The notes under the pieces were generated by a model that had not been told where the DNA came from, did not search any database, and worked only from the letters and a program-made list of their open reading frames with translations. Of a DNA stretch of 64,000 bases, positions 27,382-36,638 are shown in pieces. A program made the position numbers and the translations under genes. Position 1 is the first letter of the stretch; the number at the start of each line of letters is the position of its first letter. Origin of the DNA: Paraburkholderia guartelaensis (GTDB taxonomy: Bacteria > Pseudomonadota > Gammaproteobacteria > Burkholderiales > Burkholderiaceae); the NCBI RefSeq assembly GCF_004353905.1, contig NZ_SMOD01000003.1, positions 62,001 to 126,000 of the forward strand. Direction: 5' to 3'.

Positions 27382-28395
27382 TTAAAACCCTTCGAGCACG
27401 AGCTTGCCGCGCGAGCGGTTGGTTTCCACGAGCTCGTGCGCCCGGCGCAGGTTCGCCGCATTGATGGTCCCGAAGCTCTCGTTGAGGGTCGTGCGCAGCA
27501 CGCCCTCGTCGATGAGCGAGGCCATGCGGTCGAGCAGCTCATGCTGGCGAATCTGATCTTTCGTCCCGAACATCGAGCGCGTGAACATGAACTCCCAATG
27601 CAGGGCCACGCTCTTCCTCTTGAGCTTGCGGAAGTCGAACAGCTCCGGATCGTCGATCAGCGCGAGATGTCCCTGCGGATTGATCGAGGCGACGATCTCG
27701 TCGAAGTGACGGTCGGTCTGGTTCAGGCTCGCGATATAGTCCACGCCTTCCATGCCGATACGCTTGAGTTCCTGCGAGAGCGGCTTCGTATGATCGATGA
27801 CGTGATGCGCGCCCAGTTCGCTCACCCACTTCGACGTTTCGGGCCGCGACGCCGTGCCGATCACCGTGAGGCCCGTGAGCTTGCGTGCCAACTGCACGAG
27901 AATCGAGCCCACGCCGCCTGCCGCGCCGATCACGAGCAGCGAGTCGCCGGACGACGCCGTGCCCTCGGGCACCTTGAGGCGGTCGAACAGCAACTCCCAC
28001 GCCGTGATGGAGGTGAGCGGCAACGCGGCGGCCTCGGCGAAGTTCAGGCTTTGCGGCATGTGGCCCACGATGCGCTCGTCCACCACGTGCAACTCGCTGT
28101 TGGTACCCGCGCGCAACAGCGAGCCCGCATACCACACGCGGTCGCCCGGCTTGAAGAGCGTCACGTCCCGGCCCACGGCGCGCACGACGCCGCTCGCGTC
28201 CCAGCCGATTACTTTCGGCTCGCCGCTTTCGGGCGCCATGTTCGCGCGCACCTTCACGTCGACCGGGTTGACCGACACCGCGTGCACTTCAACGAGCAGA
28301 TCGCGCGGGCCCGGTTGCGGGTCGGGGAGTTCGAGGTCGATCAGCGATTCGGGGTCGCTGATGGGGAGATTGCGGTAATAACCAATCGCTTTCAT
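27382..28395 (-). CDS. Zinc-type alcohol dehydrogenase-like NADPH oxidoreductase
   Basis: Medium-chain reductase of 337 residues. It has the quinone-oxidoreductase-like N-terminal fold (VSVNPVDVKVRANM, GWDASGVV) without the Cys-rich structural zinc lobe, and the NADPH site LLVIGAAGGVGSILVQLARK. Likely an NADPH-dependent quinone or enone reductase. It follows the monooxygenase-like gene by 19 bp with AGGAGG before its ATG, so the two form an operon, possibly for detoxifying quinones or other electrophiles. Confidence 0.88.
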   Translation of the reverse strand: MKAIGYYRNLPISDPESLIDLELPDPQPGPRDLLVEVHAVSVNPVDVKVRANMAPESGEPKVIGWDASGVVRAVGRDVTLFKPGDRVWYAGSLLRAGTNSELHVVDERIVGHMPQSLNFAEAAALPLTSITAWELLFDRLKVPEGTASSGDSLLVIGAAGGVGSILVQLARKLTGLTVIGTASRPETSKWVSELGAHHVIDHTKPLSQELKRIGMEGVDYIASLNQTDRHFDEIVASINPQGHLALIDDPELFDFRKLKRKSVALHWEFMFTRSMFGTKDQIRQHELLDRMASLIDEGVLRTTLNESFGTINAANLRRAHELVETNRSRGKLVLEGF

Positions 28396-28414
28396 CGTGA
28401 ATACCTCCTGATAG

Positions 28415-28726
28415 TCAAATTGCGGAAAACCGGCTTTCTTGAACGTGCGGCTCGAAGTGATAGAGGTCGGGGTCCGCAGAGAAATACGGCCACAGCGCGT
28501 GCAGGAAGGTCTGGAAATCGCCGTGCATCATGAACGCGCTTTGCGCGTCGAGGCAGTCCCATTCCACTTCCAGCACGTAGCAGCCCTCGTCTTCGCACTG
28601 CGGACCGAGGCGGTGCCCGCGATAGCCCGGCTTGTTCGTGAGCAGCGGGCATACGCGCAGCCAGGCCGCCTCGAAATGCGAAATCTTGTCGGCTCGCAGG
28701 TAAAAGCGGCCTATCGCGACGATCAT
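28415..28726 (-). CDS. ABM-domain protein (putative quinol monooxygenase-like)
   Basis: A 103-residue dimeric alpha+beta-barrel type protein resembling the antibiotic biosynthesis monooxygenase fold (IVAIGRFYLRADKISHFEAAW, HRLGPQCEDEGCYVLEVEW, HGDFQTFLHALWPYF). Such small proteins often oxidise quinols without cofactor or bind related compounds. The start is ATG 28726 with GGAGG; the longer frame upstream is not protein-like. It is the first gene of an operon with the NADPH oxidoreductase. Confidence 0.8.
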   Translation of the reverse strand: MIVAIGRFYLRADKISHFEAAWLRVCPLLTNKPGYRGHRLGPQCEDEGCYVLEVEWDCLDAQSAFMMHGDFQTFLHALWPYFSADPDLYHFEPHVQESRFSAI

Positions 28727-28926
28727 CCGAGCCTCCGTGCCGTTCGTGTTCGTACGAATAATCGGCCAGCGCGCCCGGCGCGCATAGCGGCAAACGGCGA
28801 ATTCAGCTTCAAAGCTGTTTTGAAGATCAAGTGCGCGATCGAGCGGCGGAGGCGGCGGGAAAGACGAATGCAGGCCGGCCCCGATGGCGGTCGGGCCGGG
28901 CGGCGGACCTACTGCGCAATCACGCG

Positions 28927-29826
28927 TCAGGCAAGAAACGCGGCGATGCGATCGCGCAGCCAATCGCGCAGTGCGTTGACGGTCGGCGAGAGCATCGTGC
29001 GGTGCGCACACACGAGATGCAGCGGGGCGCCTTCGCCCTGAAACGCATCGAGCGCGGTTTCGAGGCGGCCCGCCTTGATATCGGCGAGCACGTCCAGACG
29101 CGACTTGTAGGCCAGGCCATGCCCCGCCACGGCCCAGCGGCGCACGAGTTCGCCGTCGTCGCTGCTGCGGTTGCCGTGCACGTTCACGACGCTCGCTTCG
29201 TCGCCGCGGTGGAAGGTCCAGCGATCGTGCAACGTGTCGCTCAGGGCGAAACGCAGGCAGTTGTGGCGCGAGAGATCGGCGGGCGTCGCGGGTTTACCGT
29301 GACGCGCGAAATAGCCGGGCGCGGCGCACAGCACACGCCGGTTGTCGGGCGCGAGCGGCAGCGCCACGAGCGAGGAGTCTTCGGGCACGCCGTAGCGCAC
29401 CGCCACGGCAACCGGCGACCGGAACATATCGGTCACGTGGTCGCCGATGTGAACCTGGAACGACACGTCAGGATGCTGCGCCTGAAAGTCGTCGAGCCAC
29501 GGCGCGAGCACGTTGCGCCCCAGGTCGGAGGGAATCGACAGCGACACCGTGCCGCCGATCATCTTGCGCCCATGCGCCACGGCGTTCTGGCCCGCCTCCA
29601 CCTGCTCCATGACGCCGCGCGCGTATTCGAGGTAGCGCTCGCCGTCCGGCGTGAGGCGCAGGCTGCGCGTGGAGCGTGCGAGCAGGCGCGTGCCGAGTTC
29701 GGTTTCGAGGCGCTTGAGGCCCGCGCTCGTCACCGCGGGCGTGAGATCGAGTTGGCGTGCGGCGGCCGAGAGGCTCCCGTTGTCCGCCGCACTGATAAAG
29801 ATGACGAGGTCTTCCAGTCTGATCAT
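28927..29826 (-). CDS. LysR-family transcriptional regulator
   Basis: A 299-residue regulator with the LysR winged helix at residues 1-60 (LEDLVIFISAADNGSLSAAARQLDLTPAVTSAGLKRLE in parts) and RLLARSTRSLRLTPDG. The effector domain begins near GGTVSLSIPSDLGRNVLAPWL. It lies 200 bp upstream of the monooxygenase/oxidoreductase operon on the same strand and may control it, although LysR genes more often regulate divergent genes; the divergent candidate is the DUF1989 gene at 30097. Confidence 0.88.
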   Translation of the reverse strand: MIRLEDLVIFISAADNGSLSAAARQLDLTPAVTSAGLKRLETELGTRLLARSTRSLRLTPDGERYLEYARGVMEQVEAGQNAVAHGRKMIGGTVSLSIPSDLGRNVLAPWLDDFQAQHPDVSFQVHIGDHVTDMFRSPVAVAVRYGVPEDSSLVALPLAPDNRRVLCAAPGYFARHGKPATPADLSRHNCLRFALSDTLHDRWTFHRGDEASVVNVHGNRSSDDGELVRRWAVAGHGLAYKSRLDVLADIKAGRLETALDAFQGEGAPLHLVCAHRTMLSPTVNALRDWLRDRIAAFLA

Positions 29827-30096
29827 GTACCGTCGCGTCTCGTTGGGCTGCTGGCGCTGGACAGTCGGGCGCCGCGGTCATGGAGTAAGCGAACTGTACA
29901 CGAAGGCGTCGTGCACGCGGGGAGGCCCGAACACACAAAAAGGACCACGAATCCCCAACCTTCCGATCGTTGAACAGCCTTTGGCTTACCGTTGCACGAT
30001 TCCTATACTCCCCTGCAGACATCCCGCGAAAGCTTCGCCTTACACCATCGGCATCGCAAACGCGGGCGCAGGTCGTTCATACAGGAGTACGAGGCA

Positions 30097-30951
30097 ATGC
30101 TGAACTATCCCGCCGCCTACCAGTCGACCAAGGGCTCCGCGCTCGACGTGAACAAGCCCTTTTACCGCCGCATCGCCGAAGAGAAGGATCAGCGCGAGCT
30201 AATCGAATCGATCGTCGTGCCGATACGCTCGGGGCAAGCCTGGAGCGTACCCGCGGGACACGTGTTCCGCATCGTGACGATCGAAGGCCCGCAGGTGGCC
30301 GACCTCAATCTATGGAACCGGCACGATCCGCGCGAACGCATGTGGGCTTCGCGCACACGCCAGCTCCAGCAGGCGCACGTGAGTACCTTCGACCGCCTGT
30401 GGTCCACGCTGCCCTTCCTGCGCCCGCTCGTCACCATCACGGACGACAGCCTCGCCGATTACGGAGTGGACGAACATGGCGGGCGCGTTCACGACCTGCT
30501 CGGCACGCGGTGCGACCCCTACGTGAACCGCATGCTGACCGGCGAGGACTTTCATTTCCACTGCCACTCGAACCTCACGCGCGCCATCGCGCCCTACGGC
30601 CTCACCGAATACGACGTGCACGACGTGCTCAACGTGTTCCAGTGCACCGGACTGAATCTCGAGGACAAGTACTTCATGAAGGCCTGCCCGGCGAAGAAAG
30701 GCGACTACCTCGAGTTTTTCGCCGAGATCGACCTGTTGTGCGCGCTTTCGACCTGCCCCGGCGGCGACCTTTCGCTGCCGATGTGGGGACCCGATGCACG
30801 TGACCCGCTGGAAGTCTGCCGGCCGCTCGGCATTGAGATCTACCGGCTGGCGCCCGCGTTGCTGGAGGGCTGGTCTTCGCCGCCTGTCGCCGAATATCGT
30901 GGCCTGCACGGCATGGCGTTGCAGCAGCCGGACTGGAAGTGCGGCTGCTGA
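30097..30951 (+). CDS. DUF1989 (urea carboxylase-associated family) protein
   Basis: A 284-residue cytoplasmic protein of the DUF1989 family. Conserved blocks are visible: GQAWSVPAGHVFRIVTIEGPQVADLNLWN, LLGTRCDPYVN, FHFHCHSNL and ALSTCPGGD, whose Cys and His residues could hold a metal. Relatives are usually encoded with urea carboxylase and its transporters, but no such genes are in this window. The ATG at 30097 has AGGAG and GAGG upstream; an upstream frame extension is not conserved-looking. Function unknown. Confidence 0.85.
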   Translation: MLNYPAAYQSTKGSALDVNKPFYRRIAEEKDQRELIESIVVPIRSGQAWSVPAGHVFRIVTIEGPQVADLNLWNRHDPRERMWASRTRQLQQAHVSTFDRLWSTLPFLRPLVTITDDSLADYGVDEHGGRVHDLLGTRCDPYVNRMLTGEDFHFHCHSNLTRAIAPYGLTEYDVHDVLNVFQCTGLNLEDKYFMKACPAKKGDYLEFFAEIDLLCALSTCPGGDLSLPMWGPDARDPLEVCRPLGIEIYRLAPALLEGWSSPPVAEYRGLHGMALQQPDWKCGC

Positions 30952-30968
30952 AACGCGATGACTGAGGC

Positions 30969-31406
30969 TTACTGCTGCTTGTCGACCTTCTTCGGCTTCG
31001 GCGGCGATTCGACCTTCGCGTACTGGAACGCGGGCGTGGCCTTCAGCGCTTCCTTGGTTGCGCCGGGCAGATAGAGATTGCCCTGGCGCACGTCGAGCGA
31101 AGCGATGGGCACGGCCACGTCATGCGAGCCGACGCCGAGGAAACCGCCCGCCGAAACGATGGCCGCGGAAACCGAACCGTCCGGCGCCACGATCAGGTCG
31201 CGCACGGTGCCGATCTTCACGTTGTCGTCGTTATAAACGGGCTTGCCGAGTACGCTCTTCTTCACGCTCCAGCCTTCGAGCAGCGCCTGCGACTGCTCGA
31301 CCGACACGCTCAAGGGCTGCGCGCCCGCGATCTGGGCGTTCGCGCTGGCACTGGCCAGCACGGCGCTGAATGCCGCTACGGCCAACATCGTCTTGCGGAA
31401 ATGCAT
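30969..31406 (-). CDS. Exported PRC-barrel domain protein
   Basis: A 145-residue protein with a Sec signal peptide (MLAVAAFSAVLASASANAQ, cleavage near residue 24). The mature part holds a PRC-barrel (about residues 48-110: KKSVLGKPVYNDDNVKIGTVRDLIVAPDGSVSAAIVS in parts) and ends in a Pro/Lys-rich tail. PRC-barrels occur in photosynthetic and RNA-processing proteins; exported versions are common in Burkholderiales but uncharacterised. It converges on the DUF1989 gene with 17 bp between the stops. Confidence 0.85.
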   Translation of the reverse strand: MHFRKTMLAVAAFSAVLASASANAQIAGAQPLSVSVEQSQALLEGWSVKKSVLGKPVYNDDNVKIGTVRDLIVAPDGSVSAAIVSAGGFLGVGSHDVAVPIASLDVRQGNLYLPGATKEALKATPAFQYAKVESPPKPKKVDKQQ

Positions 31407-31720
31407 TTTGTTTCGCTCCTGTATTCCGGTTAGTTCGCCGCGCAGGTCGTTGCGAGTCAGCGCGAGACTGCAGGCGGAGTGTCATGTTAGCCGGTATGGC
31501 GCGGCGCTGCGCTCAAGCTGCTTGCGCGAGGAATCACGAAGCAGATAAGCGCAAAGGCGCTGCCGAGCCTTCAGGAGGCCGGCCTCGGCGAACGACTGCT
31601 CGATAAAATCGGGCAATGTACGCATCCTCGAATAGTAAGGAAGACGGATGAAGTTCGACGTCGGCATCGCGCAAGCGACGATCGCGCTCGCGGATAAAAA
31701 CTAGAGCGACTCGCGCCTCA
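31407..31720. other. Intergenic region, no supported gene
   Basis: This 314-bp stretch lies between the PRC-barrel start and the end of a LysR gene. The right end carries an 18-codon frame (31648-31704) with a good GGAAG but nothing recognisable. The left end should hold the PRC-barrel promoter. No hairpin or repeat stood out. Confidence 0.4.
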
Positions 31721-32626
31721 TCACTCCATCATCTCCGGCAACGCCTGCGCCAGTTCCTCCACGGCCAGCCGCACGCGCATCGGCACGTGCGGCGTGCGCA
31801 GCCATATCGCGTAGGCGTCGTAGAGAAAACCCCGTTGCGCAGGCAACAACTCCTCCAGTGCGCCTTCGCGAACCCGCTCGCGCACGAGCCAGAACGGCAG
31901 CCATCCGAGCCCCTCTCCCGCCGCGACGGCGTCGGCGATCGCGGCGAGATCGTCGAGACGAAAGCGGTTGGGCGGTGTGATCTCGACGGGCGGCCCGCCC
32001 TCGGCTTCAGCAGTAAAGCGCCACGGCGGCACACGGCCCGAGCGGCGATACATGATCGCTTCATGCTGGGCGAGATCGTCGAGCGTGTCGGGCCTCCCAT
32101 GCGCCGCAAGCCATTTCGGCGACGCGCACACCGTCATGCGCTGCCGCGCCACGCGGCGCGCGACGAGGTCGGCGCTGTCCTCCAGCGCTCCGGTGCGGAT
32201 CGCGAGGTCGTAACCATCGTCGGCCAGATCGACGAAGCGATCGTTCATCGAAAGATCGAGTTCGATACCCGGATAGCGGCGCGCGAAACGCATGAGCACG
32301 GGCATCGCGCAATGCCGCCCGAAATGCACCGGCATGGTGATGCGCAAGCGCCCGCGCGGCTCGCCTAGCTGGTCGGCAGCGAGCGCGTCGGCGGCATCGG
32401 CTTCCGCGAGGATCAGCTTGCAGCGCTCGTAGTAGGCGCGGCCGAACTCGGTCACGCTCTGGCGTCGCGTGGTCCGGTTGATGAGCCGCACGCCAAGACG
32501 CGCTTCGAGCCATTGCACATGTTTGCCAACCATCGGCGCGGAAAGGTCCAGCGCCTCGGCAGCCGCCGCAAACGACCCCAGATCCACGGCTTTCACGAAC
32601 ACCTGCATGCTGGTCAAGCGGTCCAT
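31721..32626 (-). CDS. LysR-family regulator divergent from a quinone oxidoreductase
   Basis: A 301-residue LysR regulator of the DmlR/CrgA-like type: MQVFVKAVDLGSFAAAAEAL, VQWLEARLGVRLINRTTRR, then the effector domain (RGRLRITMPVHFGRHCAMPVL). It is transcribed away from the oxidoreductase gene at 32728 with 101 bp between the starts. That spacing is typical for a LysR gene and its target, so control of the oxidoreductase is likely. Confidence 0.9.
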   Translation of the reverse strand: MDRLTSMQVFVKAVDLGSFAAAAEALDLSAPMVGKHVQWLEARLGVRLINRTTRRQSVTEFGRAYYERCKLILAEADAADALAADQLGEPRGRLRITMPVHFGRHCAMPVLMRFARRYPGIELDLSMNDRFVDLADDGYDLAIRTGALEDSADLVARRVARQRMTVCASPKWLAAHGRPDTLDDLAQHEAIMYRRSGRVPPWRFTAEAEGGPPVEITPPNRFRLDDLAAIADAVAAGEGLGWLPFWLVRERVREGALEELLPAQRGFLYDAYAIWLRTPHVPMRVRLAVEELAQALPEMME

Positions 32627-32727
32627 ATTCGAAACGATCCGTTACGAGTGTCGATGCGAATCCGCAATTTATCGCCGATTTTCGTGTAGATACAGTGGAT
32701 TCGTTCCAATCATTCAGGAGTGGCCAT

Positions 32728-33717
32728 ATGACACGCGTCGTTCGCTTTCATCGGCATGGCGGCCCGGAGGTACTGCGCATCGAGGAGGTCGAGCTTGCGC
32801 CGCCCGGCCCCGGCGAGGTCGCGATACGGGTCAAGGCGCTCGGAATGAATCGGGCGGAAGCACTCATGCGCGCGGGCATGTATATCGAAACGCCCGCGTT
32901 GCCGTCGGGGATCGGACTGGAGGCGGCTGGCGTCGTAGAGGCCGTTGGCGAAGGCGTAACGTCGCTCGCACCGGGCGACGCGGTAAGCGTCATTCCGCCG
33001 ATCTCGATGGCGCGTTGGCCCGTTCATGGCGAGCGCGTGAATTTCCCCGCGCAATTCGTGGTGCGCCATCCGCCTTCATTGGGCTGGGAACAGGCTGCGG
33101 CGCTCTGGATGGCGTATCTCACTGCTTATGGCGCGCTCGTGGAAATCGCCGGGCTTCAACGCGGCGAATTCGTGGCGATCACGGCAGCATCGAGCAGCGT
33201 TGGACTGGCGGCGATCCAGATCGCGAACCACATCGGCGCGACGCCGGTCGCCATCACGCGGACCTCTGCCAAGCGGCGCGCCTTGCTCGACGCCGGCGCC
33301 GCTCACGTGATCGCCACCCGCGAAGAAGACGTGGCCGCCCGGATCGCTGACATCACGGGAAACGAGGGGGCGCGCGTCGTGCTCGACGCAATTGGCGGTT
33401 CATTGTTCGAGCCGCTCACGGCGTCGATGTCGCGCGGCGGCATATTGGTCGAGTACGGCGGCCTGAGCGGAGAGTCCACGCCCTTCCCCTTGCCAGCGGT
33501 GTTGAGCAAAACGCTGACGCTGCGTGGCTACCTCGTTCATGAGGTAATTTGCAATCCTGACTGGTTGGGGCGCGCCAAAGCCTTCATTCTGGACGGCCTG
33601 GCAGCGGGCGCACTACGGCCCGTCATAGCCAGGACGTTCCCTTTTGAAGAGATCGTCGAGGCACACCGCTATCTGGAGTCGAACGAGCAGTTCGGGAAGG
33701 TCGTCGTTACGCTCTGA
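32728..33717 (+). CDS. Quinone-oxidoreductase-like zinc-independent alcohol dehydrogenase
   Basis: Medium-chain NADPH oxidoreductase of 329 residues. N-terminal fold blocks are FHRHGGPEVLRIEEVEL and GMNRAEALMRAGMY, and the cofactor site is ITAASSSVGLAAIQIANH. No zinc-binding Cys cluster is present, as in the QOR/Tdh-like zinc-independent branch. AGGAG precedes the ATG at 32728. Probably reduces quinones or reactive carbonyls and is controlled by the divergent LysR. Confidence 0.88.
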   Translation: MTRVVRFHRHGGPEVLRIEEVELAPPGPGEVAIRVKALGMNRAEALMRAGMYIETPALPSGIGLEAAGVVEAVGEGVTSLAPGDAVSVIPPISMARWPVHGERVNFPAQFVVRHPPSLGWEQAAALWMAYLTAYGALVEIAGLQRGEFVAITAASSSVGLAAIQIANHIGATPVAITRTSAKRRALLDAGAAHVIATREEDVAARIADITGNEGARVVLDAIGGSLFEPLTASMSRGGILVEYGGLSGESTPFPLPAVLSKTLTLRGYLVHEVICNPDWLGRAKAFILDGLAAGALRPVIARTFPFEEIVEAHRYLESNEQFGKVVVTL

Positions 33718-33741
33718 ACCTTGCGCCGGTCATGCGCCCAT

Positions 33742-34167
33742 TCACGATGACGCCGCGGCGCACTGAGCGCAAAGCCCGAAAACGACGAGACTCGAATGCG
33801 TATAGCGAAAGCGCTTCGCCGCCGCGATGGCGGCGTGCTGTTCCTGCAGCGCGGGCTCGTCGATATCCACTACGGTCTTGCAGCTCTCGCACACGAGGTG
33901 TGCGTGCGGCTGGCCACGCCCAAGCTCGTACACCACGCGTGTTTCGCCAACCCACGTGCTATCGAGCAGGGACGATTCCATCAGTTGTGCAAGCGCGCGA
34001 TAGACGCTCGCCAGGCTGCATTGCTCCACATCTTTCGCAATGCGGCGAAAGACCTGGTCGGCGGTCAGATGCTCGTGCGGCGCATCATGAAAGACCTTCA
34101 GCACGGCCACGCGGCTGGACGTCGGGCGCAGGCGCGCGCTCTTCAGTTCGGAGTAGACCGTTCTCAT
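33742..34167 (-). CDS. Fur-family metal-responsive repressor
   Basis: A 141-residue Fur-superfamily protein. The DNA-binding domain is SARLRPTSSRVAVLKVFHDAPHEHLTADQVFRRI in parts with LASVYRALAQL as recognition region. The dimerisation domain has HAHLVCESCKTVVDI and a C-terminal CAQC pair, which would form the structural zinc site of four Cys. A GTG 15 bp upstream is an alternative start; neither has a clear SD. Whether it senses iron, zinc or peroxide cannot be decided. It converges on the oxidoreductase gene at 33717. Confidence 0.87.
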   Translation of the reverse strand: MRTVYSELKSARLRPTSSRVAVLKVFHDAPHEHLTADQVFRRIAKDVEQCSLASVYRALAQLMESSLLDSTWVGETRVVYELGRGQPHAHLVCESCKTVVDIDEPALQEQHAAIAAAKRFRYTHSSLVVFGLCAQCAAASS

Positions 34168-34213
34168 ACACAGGGAAAACACGTCGGCAAGGCCGACAGT
34201 TTCACCGAGAATG

Positions 34214-34230
34214 CTTAAGGTTTCCTTATG
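34214..34230. promoter_or_regulatory. Possible autoregulatory dyad upstream of the Fur-family gene
   Basis: An AT-rich segment with TAAGG-TTT-CCTTA symmetry lies about 50 bp before the repressor start, where an operator would be expected. The dyad is short. Confidence 0.3.
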
Positions 34231-34349
34231 TCAGTATGGCGAGTGACATGTTGCGACCCGACTTGCGGCCCCTTTATGCTGCGGCGCCGTATCGATCGAA
34301 AAAGCATGGGATTGGCGGATATTGAACAGCAGCACGACCTGAGGCACGC

Positions 34350-35558
34350 ATGGCTTCCACGCCCACGGTGATCTTCGGCGCGTTCGACCGGCACAACTTC
34401 GGCGACCTGCTAATCGCGCAGCTGGCGGCGCGCATGCTGCCATGCCGCGAACTGCTGTTCGCCGGGCTCGCCGCGCGCGATCCGCATGGCGATGGCGGGC
34501 CAGGCACCGTCGCGCTTGCGCGTATCGCCGCATTCGCGCGCGACCGGCCCGTGAACGTGATTCACGCAGGCGGCGAGTTGCTGACCTGCAATGCGTGGGA
34601 GGCCGCCGTAATGCTTGCACCGCCGCAGCACGTGCCGGCGCTCATTGCCACTGAGGGTGATTGGCTGCGCGACGGGCGCGCGTGGGCGCAAAAGCAGGTT
34701 GGCGTGGCTTCACTCGCGCCGTATGTGCTGTCAAAGTCCGCGTTGCCGGGCGTGCGCGTGAAGCATCTCTCGTTCAACGCGGTAGGGGGTGTCGATCTGG
34801 ATGCGCGCAACGCACAATTGGGCGACGACGTGCTCGCGGCACTGCAATCCGCGGATGCGGTGAGCGTGCGTGACAGACGAACCCAGGCGCTGCTCGCGCA
34901 ACGGGGCATCGAAGCCCGTCTGATACCGGACCCCGCCACGATGACGGCAGCGCTGTTCGGCACGGCAATACGCCGGCACGCCACCAATGGCGCGCTGCGC
35001 GACGTGCGTCACGCGTTCCAGCATGGTTATGCGGCCGTGCAATTCAGCGCTGACTTCGGCGACGATGCGACGCTCGATACGCTAGCCACCCAACTCGAAC
35101 TCGCGGCGAAGGCGCACGGCCTGGGTATTGTGCTGTTTCGCGCGGGCGCCGCTCCCTGGCATGATGACCTGGCGGTGTACGAGCGGCTCGCGGCTCGATT
35201 ACGCGCGACTCACGTTCGCGTGTTTGCTTCGCTGAACATCTGGGACATCTGCGCGCTGATCGCTGGAAGCCGCATTTATTGCGGCAGCAGCCTGCACGGT
35301 CGCATCGTTGCGATGGCGTACGCGCTCCCTCGCATCAATATCAGTCATCCTGATCATTCTTTCGAGGCAAGCAAGCATGCGGCCTATGTGCGGACATGGG
35401 AAGCAGCAGGTCTCGCCGGCGCTGTGAATCCGGGCAATCTCGCCGATGCGATTGCCAACGCACTGGTGACCGACTACGACTCCCTGCGCGAGACCGCGTC
35501 CGCGCTTGCACGGCGGTATCGGATGGAATTCGAAACTATGTTTGATCAGATGCGTTGA
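34350..35558 (+). CDS. Polysaccharide pyruvyl transferase family protein
   Basis: A 402-residue protein with the PS-pyruvyl-transferase pattern: an N-terminal FGAFDRHNFGDLLIAQL loop, mid-region DAVSVRDRRTQALL and the C-terminal CGSSLHGRIVAMAYALPRI, where the GSSLHG block is the family hallmark. Such enzymes add pyruvate ketals to sugars of capsule or exopolysaccharide. No other glycan genes lie nearby, so the acceptor is unknown. GAGG precedes the ATG. It is divergent from the Fur-family gene. Confidence 0.82.
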   Translation: MASTPTVIFGAFDRHNFGDLLIAQLAARMLPCRELLFAGLAARDPHGDGGPGTVALARIAAFARDRPVNVIHAGGELLTCNAWEAAVMLAPPQHVPALIATEGDWLRDGRAWAQKQVGVASLAPYVLSKSALPGVRVKHLSFNAVGGVDLDARNAQLGDDVLAALQSADAVSVRDRRTQALLAQRGIEARLIPDPATMTAALFGTAIRRHATNGALRDVRHAFQHGYAAVQFSADFGDDATLDTLATQLELAAKAHGLGIVLFRAGAAPWHDDLAVYERLAARLRATHVRVFASLNIWDICALIAGSRIYCGSSLHGRIVAMAYALPRINISHPDHSFEASKHAAYVRTWEAAGLAGAVNPGNLADAIANALVTDYDSLRETASALARRYRMEFETMFDQMR

Positions 35559-35786
35559 CGTGCCTCGCGATCTCCGCATGGCATCGCTTTCTCGACAACG
35601 TTCACGCCCCCTGCGAACCTGGCTCGCTCCAGGCATCCAGGAGCCGCTTTCCCACCGAAGCGAATGTATCGATTGCCGCGTGGGTGAACGTCCGCACGTA
35701 CGCGAAGCGTTGTTGGCGGAAGGTCGACTGAGGGACTGACAGCAAGAGATCTCGCCGCGGCCAACACCGCTTTCGTGTGGCCGGAA

Positions 35787-36638
35787 TCAACGCGCGGGAG
35801 GCCCCGGAAGCGGTTCGACCGGTTGCGGTTGCGCATCGGGATCGACCACCGCGTTCACACGTGCACGCAACCCGGTTACGCGGCCATCAAGCGTGGATGG
35901 GCTCGCGCTCGCGATCATCGTCGCGCCTGACTGATTGACGAATACCGGGTCTTCGCTCTGCGTGGTGCGCTCGATCGCGTGGCTGCGGTACGGATCGAGT
36001 TGCATCAACGTCACCATCAACGATTCCGGAAAGAAGACCTGGCCGACATGTGAAACATGCGAAGCCTGCGCGCGCTGCGTATGCGACGCGCCTGCCGTGC
36101 GGACCTTGAAATGAATGTGGTTGGTACGCCCGGGATAGTTGCCCGGCACGATGGTCTCGAACGTGACGATGCCCGCGCGATCGGTGTGCTGAATACCGCG
36201 AAGGAAGGTCTGGTGGTCGGTGGGACGCGGCGTGGGCGGCGTCATGGGCGGCGGCCCCGGCGGCCGACCCGCGGGCGGGCGGCCAGGCGCCTTCGGATCG
36301 AAATCGGGCGGTGGCGGGAGTTCCATCTTCGTGTAGCCCGAATAGACGCCCATCGCATCGCATTGCCATATGTCGACTGCGGCGCCTACGAGCGGCGCGC
36401 ACGTTCTCGCGTCGGTGAGCACGATGTTGAGCGTCAAGGGCACACCCGGCCTGCCCTCCCGGACGTCGCTGCGCACGAGATCGCCGTCGATCCAGTAAGG
36501 GCCGACTTCCTGCTCGGGCGTGAGCCGGCAGGGCGCGGCGCTCGCGAAGGCGGCAGGGCTCGTTTCGATGGTCGCAACGGTTGTGCCGACCGCGATCGTC
36601 AGTTTGATGAATTCTCGTCGTGACAGGCGTGATGTCAT
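35787..36638 (-). CDS. Tat-exported intradiol ring-cleavage dioxygenase-like protein
   Basis: A 283-residue protein with a twin-arginine signal (SRREFIKLTIAVG). The catalytic domain carries the four iron(III) ligands of intradiol dioxygenases: Tyr99 in GVYSGY, Tyr168 in GNYPGRTNHIH, His174 and His176. A proline-rich loop (about residues 108-140) and a proline-rich C-terminus are unusual additions. Known catechol dioxygenases are cytoplasmic; exported relatives exist but are little studied. It probably cleaves a catechol-like compound in the periplasm. Transcribed singly. Confidence 0.85.
   Translation of the reverse strand: MTSRLSRREFIKLTIAVGTTVATIETSPAAFASAAPCRLTPEQEVGPYWIDGDLVRSDVREGRPGVPLTLNIVLTDARTCAPLVGAAVDIWQCDAMGVYSGYTKMELPPPPDFDPKAPGRPPAGRPPGPPPMTPPTPRPTDHQTFLRGIQHTDRAGIVTFETIVPGNYPGRTNHIHFKVRTAGASHTQRAQASHVSHVGQVFFPESLMVTLMQLDPYRSHAIERTTQSEDPVFVNQSGATMIASASPSTLDGRVTGLRARVNAVVDPDAQPQPVEPLPGPPAR

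Noticed and set aside
31648..31704. An 18-codon frame with a good SD (MKFDVGIAQATIALADKN)
   Set aside because: Too short, no downstream hairpin or conserved partner; could be a decayed gene start, but there is no support.
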